Assembly (NCBI GenBank): GCA_033297205.1
Contig: MU859107.1
Span: 62,001-126,000 of the forward strand
Direction of reading: 5' to 3'
Length of the DNA: 64,000 nucleotides
From: Pseudoneurospora amorphoporcata
Lineage: Eukaryota; Ascomycota; Sordariomycetes; Sordariales; Sordariaceae
The notes under the pieces were generated by a model. That model did no database searches, was not told the origin of the DNA, and saw only the letters and a program-made list of their open reading frames with translations. Every line of letters begins with the position of its first letter. Position 1 is the first letter of the stretch. Below are positions 44,468 through 55,823 of the stretch, piece after piece. The position numbers were made by a program, and so were the translations under genes.

Positions 44468-47044
44468 ATCACTGGTTTTTCTTTTGGCTTCTATTGGAGT
44501 TGGTTTTGTCTGCTTGGTAGGGAAAGGATGGATGTATTGAGAAGGGGAGCGGAGGCGAGAGATGGATATTGTAGGAGGCTGGATTCTTGTCAGGTATACC
44601 TTACAACGACAATGGGTCGTTTCTGACATGCATGCTCAAGCGTGAGCAAACATGGCGATTTTTTCTTCTAACAAATGGTTCCTATGAGTGGCGTTTTGTT
44701 CTGCGTGAGGATATGTATATGTGTGTGAGGATGAGCCCGGTTGTGGCTCGGAGCGGATTACGAAACTGTCTGCATTCTGGGGAGTGCCGCCTGGACTGGA
44801 AACGGATCCATGTTGATATTGCCATTACCTTTCAAAATAATCACGACGTATTCCTACTCTTCGGGGTTCGGTCATCATTGAGATAAGACGGGATTAATGC
44901 CTTTGGGAAGGGGATCAAGGCATGTTTTGCTTTCGAGGGTTAGGGTTGTACCGGCAGTTTTCTCTAACCTATCACCTACCAGCCTGTCAAGAAGACCAAA
45001 CTGCTCGTCCCCTATGCTCTATGACGGGATCATCACCTCCTTGTAGAAATGTAAATCCAGACACCAAGCTAGATGCCTCTGGAGACAATCCTCCCTCAGG
45101 GCCAATACCCACGAGATCGACACAAGGCTGAAAGAAAAGAAAGAAGCATCTGGCATGCCAAGGTACGGTACTTCGGGTACGTACCAAGCAGAATGCGGCC
45201 GTGATTGCAATTGTAGGCGCGGGGCGGGCGGGCGGTGATGCAGCGTTTCATGCACGATGATGTGGTTGTCCGTTTCAGGGACTCGTGGTATTATACGCAT
45301 CATTTTATAGCCTTCCATTCTATGCTATGCATATCAAGTTGTTGACGAATGTTGGCTGGTTCCACGATTCCACGACAGAAACGGCTGCGTATGATGTCTA
45401 TCTCAAGAATCCTGCTGGGAAGTTCCATGCTTGAGGTCTGTTTTTTCCTGCTGTGGTTTGGTATTCTTTGGCTGAGCTGTTGACCACGAAGCTTTTCTTG
45501 TGTGATGATCGTTTCGAGATATGCCGTGAGAGGAGACAGTGGACTGCTTGTGAGTGGAAATAACTAATTCGATATGAAACTTGGTCAATTTCGGGGTTTT
45601 CTGTCGATTTCCGGGGACGCGAGATTCGATGAAATTGCACAGACCCACGATACGTCTGATAGTACTCGGCAGGTCCCGATTTCAACTTCTCCGCGGCGGG
45701 GTGGGCATAGGGCAAGACAATGTCTCGTTGTTTAGAATAAGATAAAGGCTGTAAACATGAGAGCCAACTCTCCAGATGTGCCTGCTTTGGAGGGGAACCC
45801 TGTAGGGCGAACAATGTTCAAATGGTCAAGTCTTCAAAATGCGGTGATGGTGGTGGATTTGGACTCATTATGTTGAGCTTGATATGCACAGGTGAATGCT
45901 GCACCTTGCATAAGTGGCAACGCACTTTTGCCAAGTGCGTGCCTGCCACGGGTGCCGCAATGCCGGGGCCGGACCAATTGGCGGGATCCTTGTCGGGGTT
46001 CTGCAGACGTCAGGTTGCCAAGGCTTCGAAAAAGAAGGTTGGGAATCTCTAGCTCGCTTCTTCACGACCCCGGAAAACGGAAAACAGACCAGGAAGGGAA
46101 AAGTGGAAAAGCGAGTCCCGCTTTAGCGAACCCCTGGAGTTCATTGCCCGTGGCTGTGTCTCCTATCCCGCGATCCCTATTGTGGACGGTGGTGGTGGTG
46201 CCCACGCCGGCCTCCCCAGTGGTGGTGGTGGTGGTGCCGCCGCAATCAGCAAAAGGGGAGAACGGGACCTCGCTTCGGTTCGAACTTCTCCAGACCGTTG
46301 GAGCCTTTTTAGGGCTATTTTTTTTTTTTTTTCTTTCTTCTGAGGGTCTACCCCCTTGATATTTTCCCTTGGTTTCGGTTTCTTGAATGGCTTTGGTTAT
46401 CGACAAATTCTTCCCGTCTCCTCTATTACCGTCCAGGTTCGACTTCCACTTCACCCAACCCGCCTGTTCGGACGATAGCATCTCGTGCGCCAACATCGGT
46501 CTACACCTCTCCGGAGCAATATATCGGTCAAGACTTTGGACCCCTGAAATGAGCGCATGAACCACGGCACGCCAGCAATAAACTACTCTTCGCCCCGTCC
46601 ACCTCCGCAGTCCGCACACTCTTCGAAGTCCGACTCGAGTTTACCTTGGACGCAAGGAACTCCCCATCTTGGAAACAAAAACACGACTTAGGATCCCCGC
46701 CGCCAATTGCCACCAATTCCACCCACACAACATACCGTGGAAGCTGTGGAAGCTTGTTGCATTCCATTGTCCTACTGCTTTGGCGTCGAAACTGGCATCA
46801 ATCCCAGAAGTCCCTCCCCATATTGTACTCTCTGTATTCCTAGCATATTACGACGGTAGAGGAGCCCGGACAATCGGTTGTCTGGACCTAAAGAAAACAC
46901 TCCGGCCCCGCCAAACCAAACAATAAGCCGGCCGGCCAGACCAACAACGGCTAGATTCGCCTACCAGGGACTACCAGGGGAAAAACAGGAGAAAAACACA
47001 CGGGACCTCCAGGGATACTGTGGCATTCCAAACATTACTACATC
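44468..47044. other. 2.6-kb intergenic region
   Basis: No gene recognised. GGT repeats near 46189-46235 and a T tract near 46318-46333 lie in a likely promoter/leader for the gene at 47045. Frames of 138 and 185 codons on the minus strand (45398-45814, 46062-46619) have no recognisable motifs. Confidence 0.5.
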
Positions 47045-48694
47045 ATGCCCCTTAGACCCAATCCTGCCCTGCCCCCCTCGCAGCCAGCAAGAGACTTACC
47101 GCCTCCCCAACGCCCCATTGAACGTCCAATTCCTCCTCCCAAAGCCCTAGCCTTGCGAGGGTCTCTGGACACCATCAGATCCGTCAGTTCAGAGCACAAC
47201 CTCGTTCCCCCAAGAGTACCTGAGAAGCGCATAGCTCCCACTCCACCGTCTCGTCCAGCCTCGACCATCCTCGTCCCAGCCCCCTCCACCTTGCCCCCCT
47301 TGCAAGAGTACCACAGCGGCTTTTCCGAGCAAGACGCTGAGTCGGGCTCGGGTCCCAACAAACATCATCGCGGGTCATCGTTCCCGAACCTGATCGCCCT
47401 CACCTTCGGCACCGGAAACCAGCCCGCCTCCTCCTCCTCGGAGCAACCGGACAGCAGTTCCCCAGGAGGGTTTGCCGACTGGCTCAACAGCTCGGGCTCG
47501 GCAGCAGCAGAAGCATTGGGAATGGCTCCCACCTTGACAGCCCGCAGCAACAAGGCGGCGGACGGTCAGTCGTCCTCGTCCTTGACCGGTTCCGTTCGCG
47601 ACGGCGACACCTCCATGGACAAGACGCCCACAAGGTCGCGTAGAAGCGGGACCAACGCCAGCCAGTTCAGCAACCGCAGCAGCATGCATGAGCCATCCAC
47701 CCCCAAGGGCAACGTCACCTCCCGGCTCATATCAGCCATCTCGTCCAAGTTCACGCCGGGCCCGGCGCCCTCCGGCCCGGCCGTTGACGACGAGCTGTGC
47801 AACCTCGACATCGAGGCCGCCCTGTTTCCTCCCGGAGCCCCCACCGACACCTCTTCCCCGGCCGCCTACAAGAATCTGCAGGCCAATGCCATCGGGCTGC
47901 TCACCAAGATGCAAGCCGCCTACCGCGAGCGTGTGGTCGCCGTCCGCGACCTGGAAGCCGAGAAGTCCGCTCAGCGCGACGAGATCGAAGCCGCCGAGAC
48001 GCGCGCCCAGCACCTGAAGATGCAGCTCGAGGGCATGGCGCGCAAGGCCTCGGAGCACGAGCAGGCCATCCAGAAGCTGATGGACGAGCTGGCCTTTGAG
48101 CGCAGCAAGTTCCGGCCCCCTCTTCCGCAGCGCACGTCGACCATCATGTCGGAGTGCAGCGTGGTGTCGGAGGACCTCGGCGTCGACGCCGACTACAACA
48201 CCCGGCGCAAGTGGCGCGAGAGCGCCAGCACCATCAAGACGGACTACTCGTACTCGACCGACACCGACAGCGTCGCCGAGAGCGAGAGCGTCTTCTCGGC
48301 AAGGTGCCGGAGCCCCGTCATTCCCGGTGGTGGCGGTTTTGAGTCTGGTACCATTAGCATCGTCAACAGCCCCGCTCCCTCAGTATCGGCCCTGCAGCGC
48401 AACGTGAGCGTCACCAACAAGAGGAGATCCATGGGTCCCCCGCCTCCGGTCCCGACCACGCCCAAGCCCAAGATCGTCGGCACCCAGATGAGCGCCTTCC
48501 AGAAGATCATCCGCGGCATCGCGCCCGGCTCGGACGGGAACGGGTGTGCGAACTGCATGGGTCAGGACGCCAGCATGGCCTGGGACACGGTCGGCTTGCT
48601 GCGGGATGAGAACAGGCACTTGAAGGAGCGCGTGGGCGAGCTGGAGGTGGCGGTCGAGGGATGCTTGGATTTGGTCAATGGCATTGGCTTGTAA
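47045..48694 (+). CDS. coiled-coil protein with C-terminal CxxC, function unknown
   Basis: A single exon of 549 residues. Residues 1-270 are Pro/Ser-rich and probably disordered, with several SxxP/TP sites. A coiled coil spans about 275-355 (NAIGLLTKMQAAYRERVVAV, then DLEAEKSAQRDEIEAAETRA onward). A second short coiled coil closes the protein at about 515-545 (LLRDENRHLKERVGELEVAV), directly after a CANCMGQD motif and MSAFQKIIRGIAPG. No signal peptide or membrane segment. I do not recognise a characterised homologue; a scaffold or cytoskeletal role would be a guess. Codon use is strongly GC-ending, consistent with a well-expressed native gene. Confidence 0.88.
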   Translation: MPLRPNPALPPSQPARDLPPPQRPIERPIPPPKALALRGSLDTIRSVSSEHNLVPPRVPEKRIAPTPPSRPASTILVPAPSTLPPLQEYHSGFSEQDAESGSGPNKHHRGSSFPNLIALTFGTGNQPASSSSEQPDSSSPGGFADWLNSSGSAAAEALGMAPTLTARSNKAADGQSSSSLTGSVRDGDTSMDKTPTRSRRSGTNASQFSNRSSMHEPSTPKGNVTSRLISAISSKFTPGPAPSGPAVDDELCNLDIEAALFPPGAPTDTSSPAAYKNLQANAIGLLTKMQAAYRERVVAVRDLEAEKSAQRDEIEAAETRAQHLKMQLEGMARKASEHEQAIQKLMDELAFERSKFRPPLPQRTSTIMSECSVVSEDLGVDADYNTRRKWRESASTIKTDYSYSTDTDSVAESESVFSARCRSPVIPGGGGFESGTISIVNSPAPSVSALQRNVSVTNKRRSMGPPPPVPTTPKPKIVGTQMSAFQKIIRGIAPGSDGNGCANCMGQDASMAWDTVGLLRDENRHLKERVGELEVAVEGCLDLVNGIGL

Positions 48695-49627
48695 AAAGCT
48701 TCCTCTTCTCGGCCTTGCCCTCAGATGATGTGGCGTTTCACGGTTTTATGACTTTGCCTTTTTCTTGTTTTGGCTTTTTTTTGTGTCTTTTTTTTTTTTT
48801 TTTTTGAGTATAACGGCCGTGGACGACAACAACATTTAAGCATGACCTAGTTAGCTAGTTGCCGCGCGCCGGCTAGACTGACCTCTGGATTTTGTTTTCT
48901 TTTTTGCATTGTGTGTCCGTAGGGTTTCCCGTTGAAACAGATACCACTTTCGTTCAAATGCTAAGATGATAGATATACCAGAAGAATGGGGGGTTGGCAC
49001 GGGAAGGAAGAGAAAGGGTTTTATGATGTCGGGATGAAGCAGACAATGACCGATGAAGGCCAACAGAGAGCATGCGTGTAAAAAAACAGATAATGTATAT
49101 AAAAGTGCTGGGGTTCTTGCCTTCCAAATTTGATGTTTGATGTTTATAGGTCAGCAATATGTTTACATATACCCCTTGCTGGAAGTGCGTCTTTTATCGT
49201 CCAACCTGAGTGTGTCGTTGAAACGTATGAGAAGCAGTCAACGATCTAGACATAATCAGAAACCGAACGTTCCCGAACGTTTTATCACTTTCATGAAATG
49301 ATGTGTATGCTCTTTAGAAAGACCAGTCTATTGTAGCCTCCGCTCTCCCTCTAGAAGCTCCACGTCCTATGCTGTACTGCCATCTGACGTTTCTCGTTCT
49401 GTGTATTTCCCGCCATCCGAGATAGACTTCTCCGGTGAAGCTCTTTCAACCAGAGCTCGGCTGCCAGCTATCTGATGATAACTGGCGTTTGTAGGCGTCC
49501 TGTTTGTCGTTTGTTCTTTGTCGACCCCATATCAACGGCCTGCCCCCCTCTGAATATCCACCCGGATCCACCCAGTCCGACTCAGACACTCTTCTCTCCA
49601 TCTCAACGTCCATCCCAATGAGTATTC
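48695..49627. other. convergent intergenic region
   Basis: 3' flanks of the coiled-coil gene and of the complex I gene. T tracts near 48775-48806. Nothing else seen. Confidence 0.5.
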
Positions 49628-50058
49628 TCAGTGCGCAGTGACGGTGGACGCAGTACCATCGTGGTGATGCTCATCCTTGAGAAAGAGATGCTCGTAGACG
49701 CAGTAAATAGCAAAGGCGACGGAGGCGGTGCCAAAGCCGGGAAGAGCGCCCCTGAAGCGTTCGGAGCGGGAGAATTCGCCGGTGGTACGCCAGGACTCGC
49801 TGTTTTCAGAGAGCGGGAAGGTCTCGTGTTGGTTATCCAAACTTCCTCCAAGAGCACACGGCTTGGTTGGAACTGTCTGTACTCACTTCTCTTTCCAAGG
49901 ATCGTGCTCGGGCACACGGGCAGCTCTACGGAACTCGCCGATGTTGAACCCCGTGGGGTTGGTCTTGGGGATGGCGCGAAGAACTCTTTTTCGATGTTGT
50001 TAGGAACCGCGTAGCTGGTACAGATAGCCATAAGCAGGACTCACCGTGTGACGCGCAT
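49628..50058 (-). CDS. NADH:ubiquinone oxidoreductase (complex I) B12/NDUFB3-type subunit
   Basis: Three exons on the minus strand: 50058-50045, 49985-49887, 49799-49628 (94 residues). Introns of 59 bp (CTAAC branch) and 87 bp. The product starts MRVTRVLRAIPKTNPTGFNI and contains GEFRRAARVPEHDPWKE, WRTTGEFSRSERFRGALPGF, one transmembrane helix (GTASVAFAIYCVYEHLFL) and a histidine cluster DEHHHD, which together define the B12 (NDUFB3) family of single-span accessory subunits in the membrane arm of mitochondrial complex I. The exact residue at the second splice junction (WKENESW) is inferred. No cleavable presequence is evident, as usual for this subunit. It shares an 811-bp divergent promoter with caf1. 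Confidence 0.9.
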
Positions 50059-50869
50059 TTTGGTGACGGCAATGGCTTGTTAACGTCGATGCGGGAATGG
50101 CTTCACACCAGAGCGGGCTTCAATTGGTTTGTAGCGACGTCGACGACGTTGTCGCCGCACCCGAAACGTGCTTGGGCCAGTGCGACTGCCCAGTGTGTAA
50201 CAGGTAACCCGCACCCGCACCACCACGCACCCCCAACCCTGAGTGTCCTTGGCGGCAGAAAGGGGACCTCATCCCCTCGTGTGCCCAGTCAAGAAAAAGG
50301 TACGTACCCGGTTCGGTTGTACCTGTGCTCTCGCTGGCACTTGACATCAACCTCGACTTTGCTCCTGGTGGCCCGTGCGATCAACAGCCTGCCGCCTCGG
50401 CGCCTCCAACCTTCCAATCCAACACTGCAACTGAAACTGGAGCGATTGAGCGAACCTGCCCGCCCGAAACAAGTCAGATAGCAGCTGCTGTTGACAGCCT
50501 TCGAACCGTGCACCAGAAACACGCACAGCACTCGACCAGCTTTCGACCCGTCCGACGAAATCTGTCAACACGCACCACAGCACTTAACATCTTAACTTTC
50601 CAGGCTGTACCCCTCCGCACTCGTTCCCCTCGACCGCAGTCGTACCCGATCATTTGCCTGCCAACCACGACGACGATATCATCGAGCCCACGAAGGCCGA
50701 TTCGACCGCCGACTGAGCGCCCGGCCGCCCCTCCAGTCATCCCTCAGAGCAGCGCCTGGTCAGGAATGGTGCATACACGGCTCAAACTTCCAAGACCAAC
50801 CTTTACAAGTCCGAGATCACGATAGACGTATAGCATCGAAACCGTTCCACTGGCTGTCGCTCCTCCGCG
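50059..50869. promoter_or_regulatory. divergent promoter between complex I subunit and caf1
   Basis: 811 bp separate the two start codons, so both promoters must lie here unless they extend into coding sequence. The caf1-proximal half is CT/CG-rich and probably 5' leader. I see no TATA box placed convincingly for either gene. Confidence 0.45.
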
Positions 50870-52662
50870 ATGCCTCCTCCACCCATCAACAGGTTCCCCA
50901 GCGGACCTTCGCCCTACCATCAGCAGTTTCCTACACATGGCCAGCACACGGCAAGCCATCCTCCGCAGCTGGCAGGAAACCCCGCCTACCTCAACCAGAA
51001 CGCCCAAGTGAACCCCTTTTCGGCAAATAGCAACCTATTAGGCCTAGGCGGGGCACTGAATGCTGGTGGTGGCGGCTTCAATGTGGGGGGAGACTCGGGG
51101 CTGGCGAGCCATGCTGCGAGGATGTCATTCCAGCACGGGGCTCAACTTCAGCAACAGCAGCAATCTCAACAACAACACCAGCAGCAGGCCCAGCAACAGA
51201 CGGCCCAACACTCACAACACGCCCAGCATGCACAGCACCAGCAGCACATGCAGCACGCACCACAACAGGGCCACGGTGCCCTTGCCGACCATCCCACGCG
51301 ATCGCAGCAAAAGAGCCGGATACGAGAGGTGTGGAAGTACAATCTGCAGGAGGAGATGGCTATACTGAGAGACTTGGTGGACAAGTATCCGTACATTGCT
51401 ATGGTGGGACTTTGCAGTTACCCCCCTACTGGGAGAGGAGAGCTAGGAAATGGCTAACGTGGGCTGGGCTTCTTTTTTAGGACACCGAGTTTCCCGGTGT
51501 TGTGTCGAGACCGATGGGCGGTTTTAGGGGTAAGAGCGACTACCATTACCAATGTCTCAGGACCAACGTCGATATGTTGAAGGTCATTCAGATCGGCATT
51601 GCCCTATTCAACGAAGACGGCGAGCAACCCCCTGCCCGACCAAACTCGACCGATTCTATGGACCTCGCAGGAAAGAGGGCGGCCAACCAACAGGGGCCGT
51701 TTCCCTTCGCGTGGCAGTTCAACTTTAAATTCTCTCTTAAGGAGGACATGTTTAACCAGACCTCGATCGAGTCTCTGCAGCAAGCCGGTATCGACTTCAG
51801 CCTACTGGAGCGGGACGGCATCGACCCCAAGGAATTCGCCGCGCTGCTTATTCCATCCGGCTTGGTGTGTTTCGAAGACGTGCGCTGGATCAGCTTCCAC
51901 GGTGGCTACGACTTTGGGTACCTTACAAAACTTTTGATCTGTTCTCAGCTTCCTAACGACGAGGTTGAGTTTGATCAGATCATGAAGCTTTATTTCCCTT
52001 CGACGTATGACGTTAAGCACCTCATGAAGCACGCCATCAAGCAGTACAACAGCGGTGCGCTGACCCCCAACGATCCGGGTGCGGCCGAAATCCTCCAAAA
52101 GTTCGAGCAGAAATCCGGCCTGGAACACATCGCCGACACTCTCAAGGTTAAGCGCGTGGGTAGTGCACACCAGGCGGGTAGTGACAGCCTTATCACCGGC
52201 AAGGTCTTCTTCGAACTACGGAAGCGCATCTTCAACGGAGATATCGGTGGCGAGCACGTCGGTAAGGTCTGGGGTCTCGGCATCCCCGATTTCTCTGTCG
52301 TTGCTAGCCTTCCCAGCCTTAACACGGCAGCCGCGACTGCTAGCAATAATAACAATAACAGCGCCAACGCCGAGAGCTCAGCAACTGGGCAGCAGCAAAA
52401 CGGTGCGCAGAACGGGACCCCCAGCACGCCCAACGGTGCTTCGGTGAACCTCGCCGGCGCGCTGGCGGCTGCTGGCGCTAACGCTACTCAAGCGGCCGCC
52501 GCTGCTCAGGCTGCTGCTGCCGCCTCGCACAACACTAACGGCGGTGCTGCGGCGGCGTTGGGCAACCTCGGACCTATGACCCCCGGTGGCGGAGGTGGCG
52601 TTTTCGGCCAGTTCGCGTTCGGCAACTCCAGCAACAGCAATAGCAGCGCCAATCGAGGTTAG
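50870..52662 (+). CDS. caf1: CCR4-NOT deadenylase subunit CAF1/POP2
   Basis: Two exons, 50870-51403 and 51481-52662 (571 residues). The N-terminal 150 residues are Gln/His-rich low complexity. The DEDD nuclease domain runs from about 155 to 450: the junction restores IAM-DTEFPG (D179, E181), with D322 in GGYDFGYL and D413 in HQAGSDSLITG, so all four metal-binding acidic residues are present and the enzyme should be active in poly(A) shortening of cytoplasmic mRNA. The C-terminal 115 residues are Ala/Asn/Gly-rich. The 77-bp intron has a weak donor (GTGGGA) and good CTAAC branch and T-rich acceptor. Immediately downstream is a proline-rich open frame that might be an alternative last exon. Confidence 0.95.
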
Positions 52663-54432
52663 AACCATCCGGCGGCGGGCTCTAATACGAGGGGGGCTAG
52701 TGGCAAAAAGAAAAAACGGGATAAAGCAACAGCAACCGCCTCTTAGTCGGGACATCCTGCTGAAGCTTTTCATTCTCAACTTTCTGCACCTCCTGGGTTC
52801 GTGGTACATCATCCTCCTCCTCCTGGGACGTGGGTACATTTTCATCCTCCTGCTCTCCCTCCTCCTGGGTCGGCGGCACATGGACAGAATTATCCTGCTC
52901 GGTCGTTGGTACATCATCATCATCCTCCTCCTCCTCCCGCCCCTCCTCTTTGGTCGGTACATGATTTTTCGCGATTGCCACTTGCTTCATATCCTCCTCC
53001 TCCTGGGTCGTCGGTACATGGTCCTGCTCATCCTGGATTTGTGCCTCCTTCAAATCCTCCTGCTATGGTGGTACGTCATCCTGTTTTTGGAGCGGAACCA
53101 ATGGTATGGGACCAGCACCAGCAAGGTTCGAAGCCTGAGGGGAGCGGCTGAAAGGGTGTAAGGAAGCTTATATGTGTGTGTATGTTGTGTGTGGATAGAT
53201 GAGATGAGATGGGATAGGGATGCGATATGCATGGGTCAAAGGAGTTTGATATGTGGTTGGCTTGTTGTTATTTTTGTCGTCCCTCTACCGACCTACCTAC
53301 CCTTTTTTGCGCTCTACTTCAAATTTTCTTGGTCTCTCTCCGTTGTCATCAAAGACTTTTATATCTTTTGGGTTCTTCCTATATGATTTGTTCTCGTTGT
53401 CGTCGTGGCTTTAACTGCGTGTGATGGGTGCTGTGTTCTCTGTGGCTTTGAAACTGCACGTTCAGTTGCCGAACAAGAATAGGTCGACGACACATACGTG
53501 GAAAGGCAAAAGCATACACGTGCCTCGGGAAACCAATTGATGGGACACGAAAAGAAAAAGGAAGGGATCGAATACGACGGGATCAAAAACAGCGGGACTT
53601 TGCGAACTTCTCTCGACATCAACACTATCTACATCAGCATCATCTACCTCTTCACACCACCACACTACACCCCAGCGAAACCAGTCATGTCCTGGTCTTA
53701 GATTTCCATTTCAGCTTTTCTTTTGGTTGTATACTAGTTCATTAGCGGTTACATTACATTACACTTACGTTTTTAACTACCGTTCGGCTTTCTTCTTGAC
53801 TCTGGCAAAATGGATTCAAAACAGGGAAGAGGGAGGAATAGCAAGGCAACATGGCCAGCGGTGGTTCGGTATGATTGACTTACAACAGCAGTTTTGGCGT
53901 ACCCTTCATTCTCATCCCCACCTTATAAAGGGGTCATGTAGTTGGCACAAATGAGTACTGGTTTTCATCTCACTATCGTTCGTTGTACGCTTGTATGTTT
54001 CAGATACGGACGGGTGGCAACACCCATCGTCCAAGTACACGATACAAACCAAGTCATTAAATCTTATTGATGGTCCTATCATAATGGCAACGCTGTCATG
54101 AGCCCATGTGCGTCTGTGTGCGCTGTATGCCGTGTACCTTGTCCCCAATCTTCTCATTCCATACTTTATCCCCAAGCCCTTTGCTGCCGCTGTGCGTATC
54201 TTTCCCGGAAAGTAGTCCGGATGATTCCCCAGTTTTGGGTTTCTCTGCCAGAGACCATAATAATGATAAAACCCCCCCAAACACCCGTAAATCATAACCG
54301 TTAGTAAAGCCGCGCCGTATTGTACGCCCCAATTTGACCAATCCCAATCAATGAAACATGAAAAATTAAGCCCCCAAAGAAGCGCATACACAGTATGTCG
54401 CTGCCCGCAACTTGAAACCGCAGAGTGCCATC
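52663..54432. other. caf1 3' region with degenerate CCT-rich repeat
   Basis: Between about 52790 and 53080 a roughly 30-70 bp unit containing CCTCCTCCTCCTGGG and GGTACAT recurs several times. All six frames there look repetitive. The plus frame from 52747 to 53149 reads PPPPG/VH-rich protein and ends in a less repetitive tail FGAEPMVWDQHQQGSKPEG, so it may be translated. The rest up to 54432 shows no gene. Confidence 0.5.
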
Positions 54433-55823
54433 TCAAGCAAAAACCTTCTTCAACGCCGCCCTCGAGTACACCTCGCCCGTAACCAAATCCTTCACCTGTC
54501 CCTCTGCTAGCCCCGCCTTTGCCGCATATTCATCCAGCTTCGCCTGTCCGTACACGCGCCCGTTCGGCAAGCAAAGCAGGTCGTTATCCAGATGGCTCTT
54601 GCTATGATGCGCATAGGGGACGTTCTTGGCCAACTCGTTCAGCTCGATCGAGCAGATCGGGCAGACGCTGGTCGTCATGCTCGTATGGCTGTGTCCCGGT
54701 TGCGAGGAGGACGTAGTCTTTTGTGTACCGTGGCAGGCGGGGGTTTTGAGGGCTGATAGACCGGAGGAAAGGGCTGTGTGTAGCAAGGGGAAAGTCGGCA
54801 GGCCGAGAAGCTTGTTATGCGCTTCGACAAAGGTGCTGGCTAGCTTGGACCACCGGTCGGGACTGTACCACGCGCGGTACTTAGGCGGGAGGTCTTTGTT
54901 GGTCGGCCGGTGGGCGAGCAAAGCTGCCATCTCGCGGACTTCGTCCGGGTATTGCTCTTGGAAGGGGGCGAGGTATTTCTTGGCGTGGGCAATGGCTTCG
55001 ACGGATTTGGATTGGGTGTTGATGCGCAGGAGCTCGATGTATTGTTGGCAGCGAAGGAGGAATTCGAGGTTGGACTGGGGATTAGGAGAAAGGGTTAGTA
55101 GGCTGCGCGATATGAGGGTTGACGGGCAGAATAGGGATGGCTGAGTCGTCTTACCTGTAACTTTCGTAGCTCCTTCTTGTTGTCGTTGCACCACGCCAAC
55201 GCCTCCGTGACGCTGCCATTCTCGAGAGATTCGCGGATCTTGCTCATTGTTAGGAATGTTTCCACGTCTACCAGGTCGTGCATTTCTCGCTCGTTTGCTA
55301 GGGCCTGGGCAGAAGTGTTATATCCGTGCCGTAGCATGTAGTCGACCAGCAGCCGATCCAGCCGTTTTCTTGACCAAGCCTCGTACTTAACATCTTCGAC
55401 CGAGCGCATGTCGGAGAGCTCGCGCAGATGCGCCACACGAGCATCAAGCTGCTTGTAGAGCCGTGTTTCCTCGTCGGCGTACGTTGACAGCTTGCGCTTC
55501 ATGCCGCGCATCTTGGCGATCATGGTGTCGAGATCCTTGACGACATCTTCGGGGGATGTCTTGCTGTCGAGCGATCCTTTCGCTGTCTCCTTGAGGAGTT
55601 TGTTGAGGGTTGTCGACTCTTTCTCGACTGTGAAGTGGGCAGATCGGAAGTTCTTGCGGAGGAGTTCGTATGGCAGACGGAGTAGCGGTTGGTCCTGTAG
55701 GTGAGGTAGAGCTGATGATTAGTATATGGCAACCGATTACAGCGATACAAGGGAGGCGAAGGAGCAACTCACTAGTAGAAGATGGTTGTCGTGGTTGATC
55801 TTTGAAGCTTCATGATCTGCCAT
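54433..55823 (-). CDS. fyv10: CTLH/GID E3 ligase subunit FYV10 (GID9/MAEA-like)
   Basis: Three exons on the minus strand: 55823-55773, 55694-55155, 55074-54433 (410 residues), all introns phase 0 and 78-80 bp. An N-terminal helical region is followed by a LisH motif (about 128-160, LDRLLVDYMLRHGYNTSAQA), then CTLH (ESLENGSVTEALAWCNDNKK) and CRA-type helices. The C-terminal RING-like zinc domain begins CPICSIELNEL (335 on) and includes PYAHHSKSHLDND and LPNGRVYG. In yeast Gid9/Fyv10 pairs with Gid2 as the catalytic RING heterodimer that ubiquitinates gluconeogenic enzymes when glucose returns. It is shorter than yeast Fyv10 (516) but matches the domain order. Confidence 0.94.

Noticed and set aside
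46062..46619. 185-codon minus frame upstream of the coiled-coil gene
   Set aside because: Runs antisense through GGT and T tracts in a likely promoter; no motifs.
52697..53053. acidic VPTTQEEED-repeat protein on the minus strand
   Set aside because: It is the complement of the CCT-rich repeat; three frames look equally repetitive and only the plus PPPPG frame has a non-repetitive tail.
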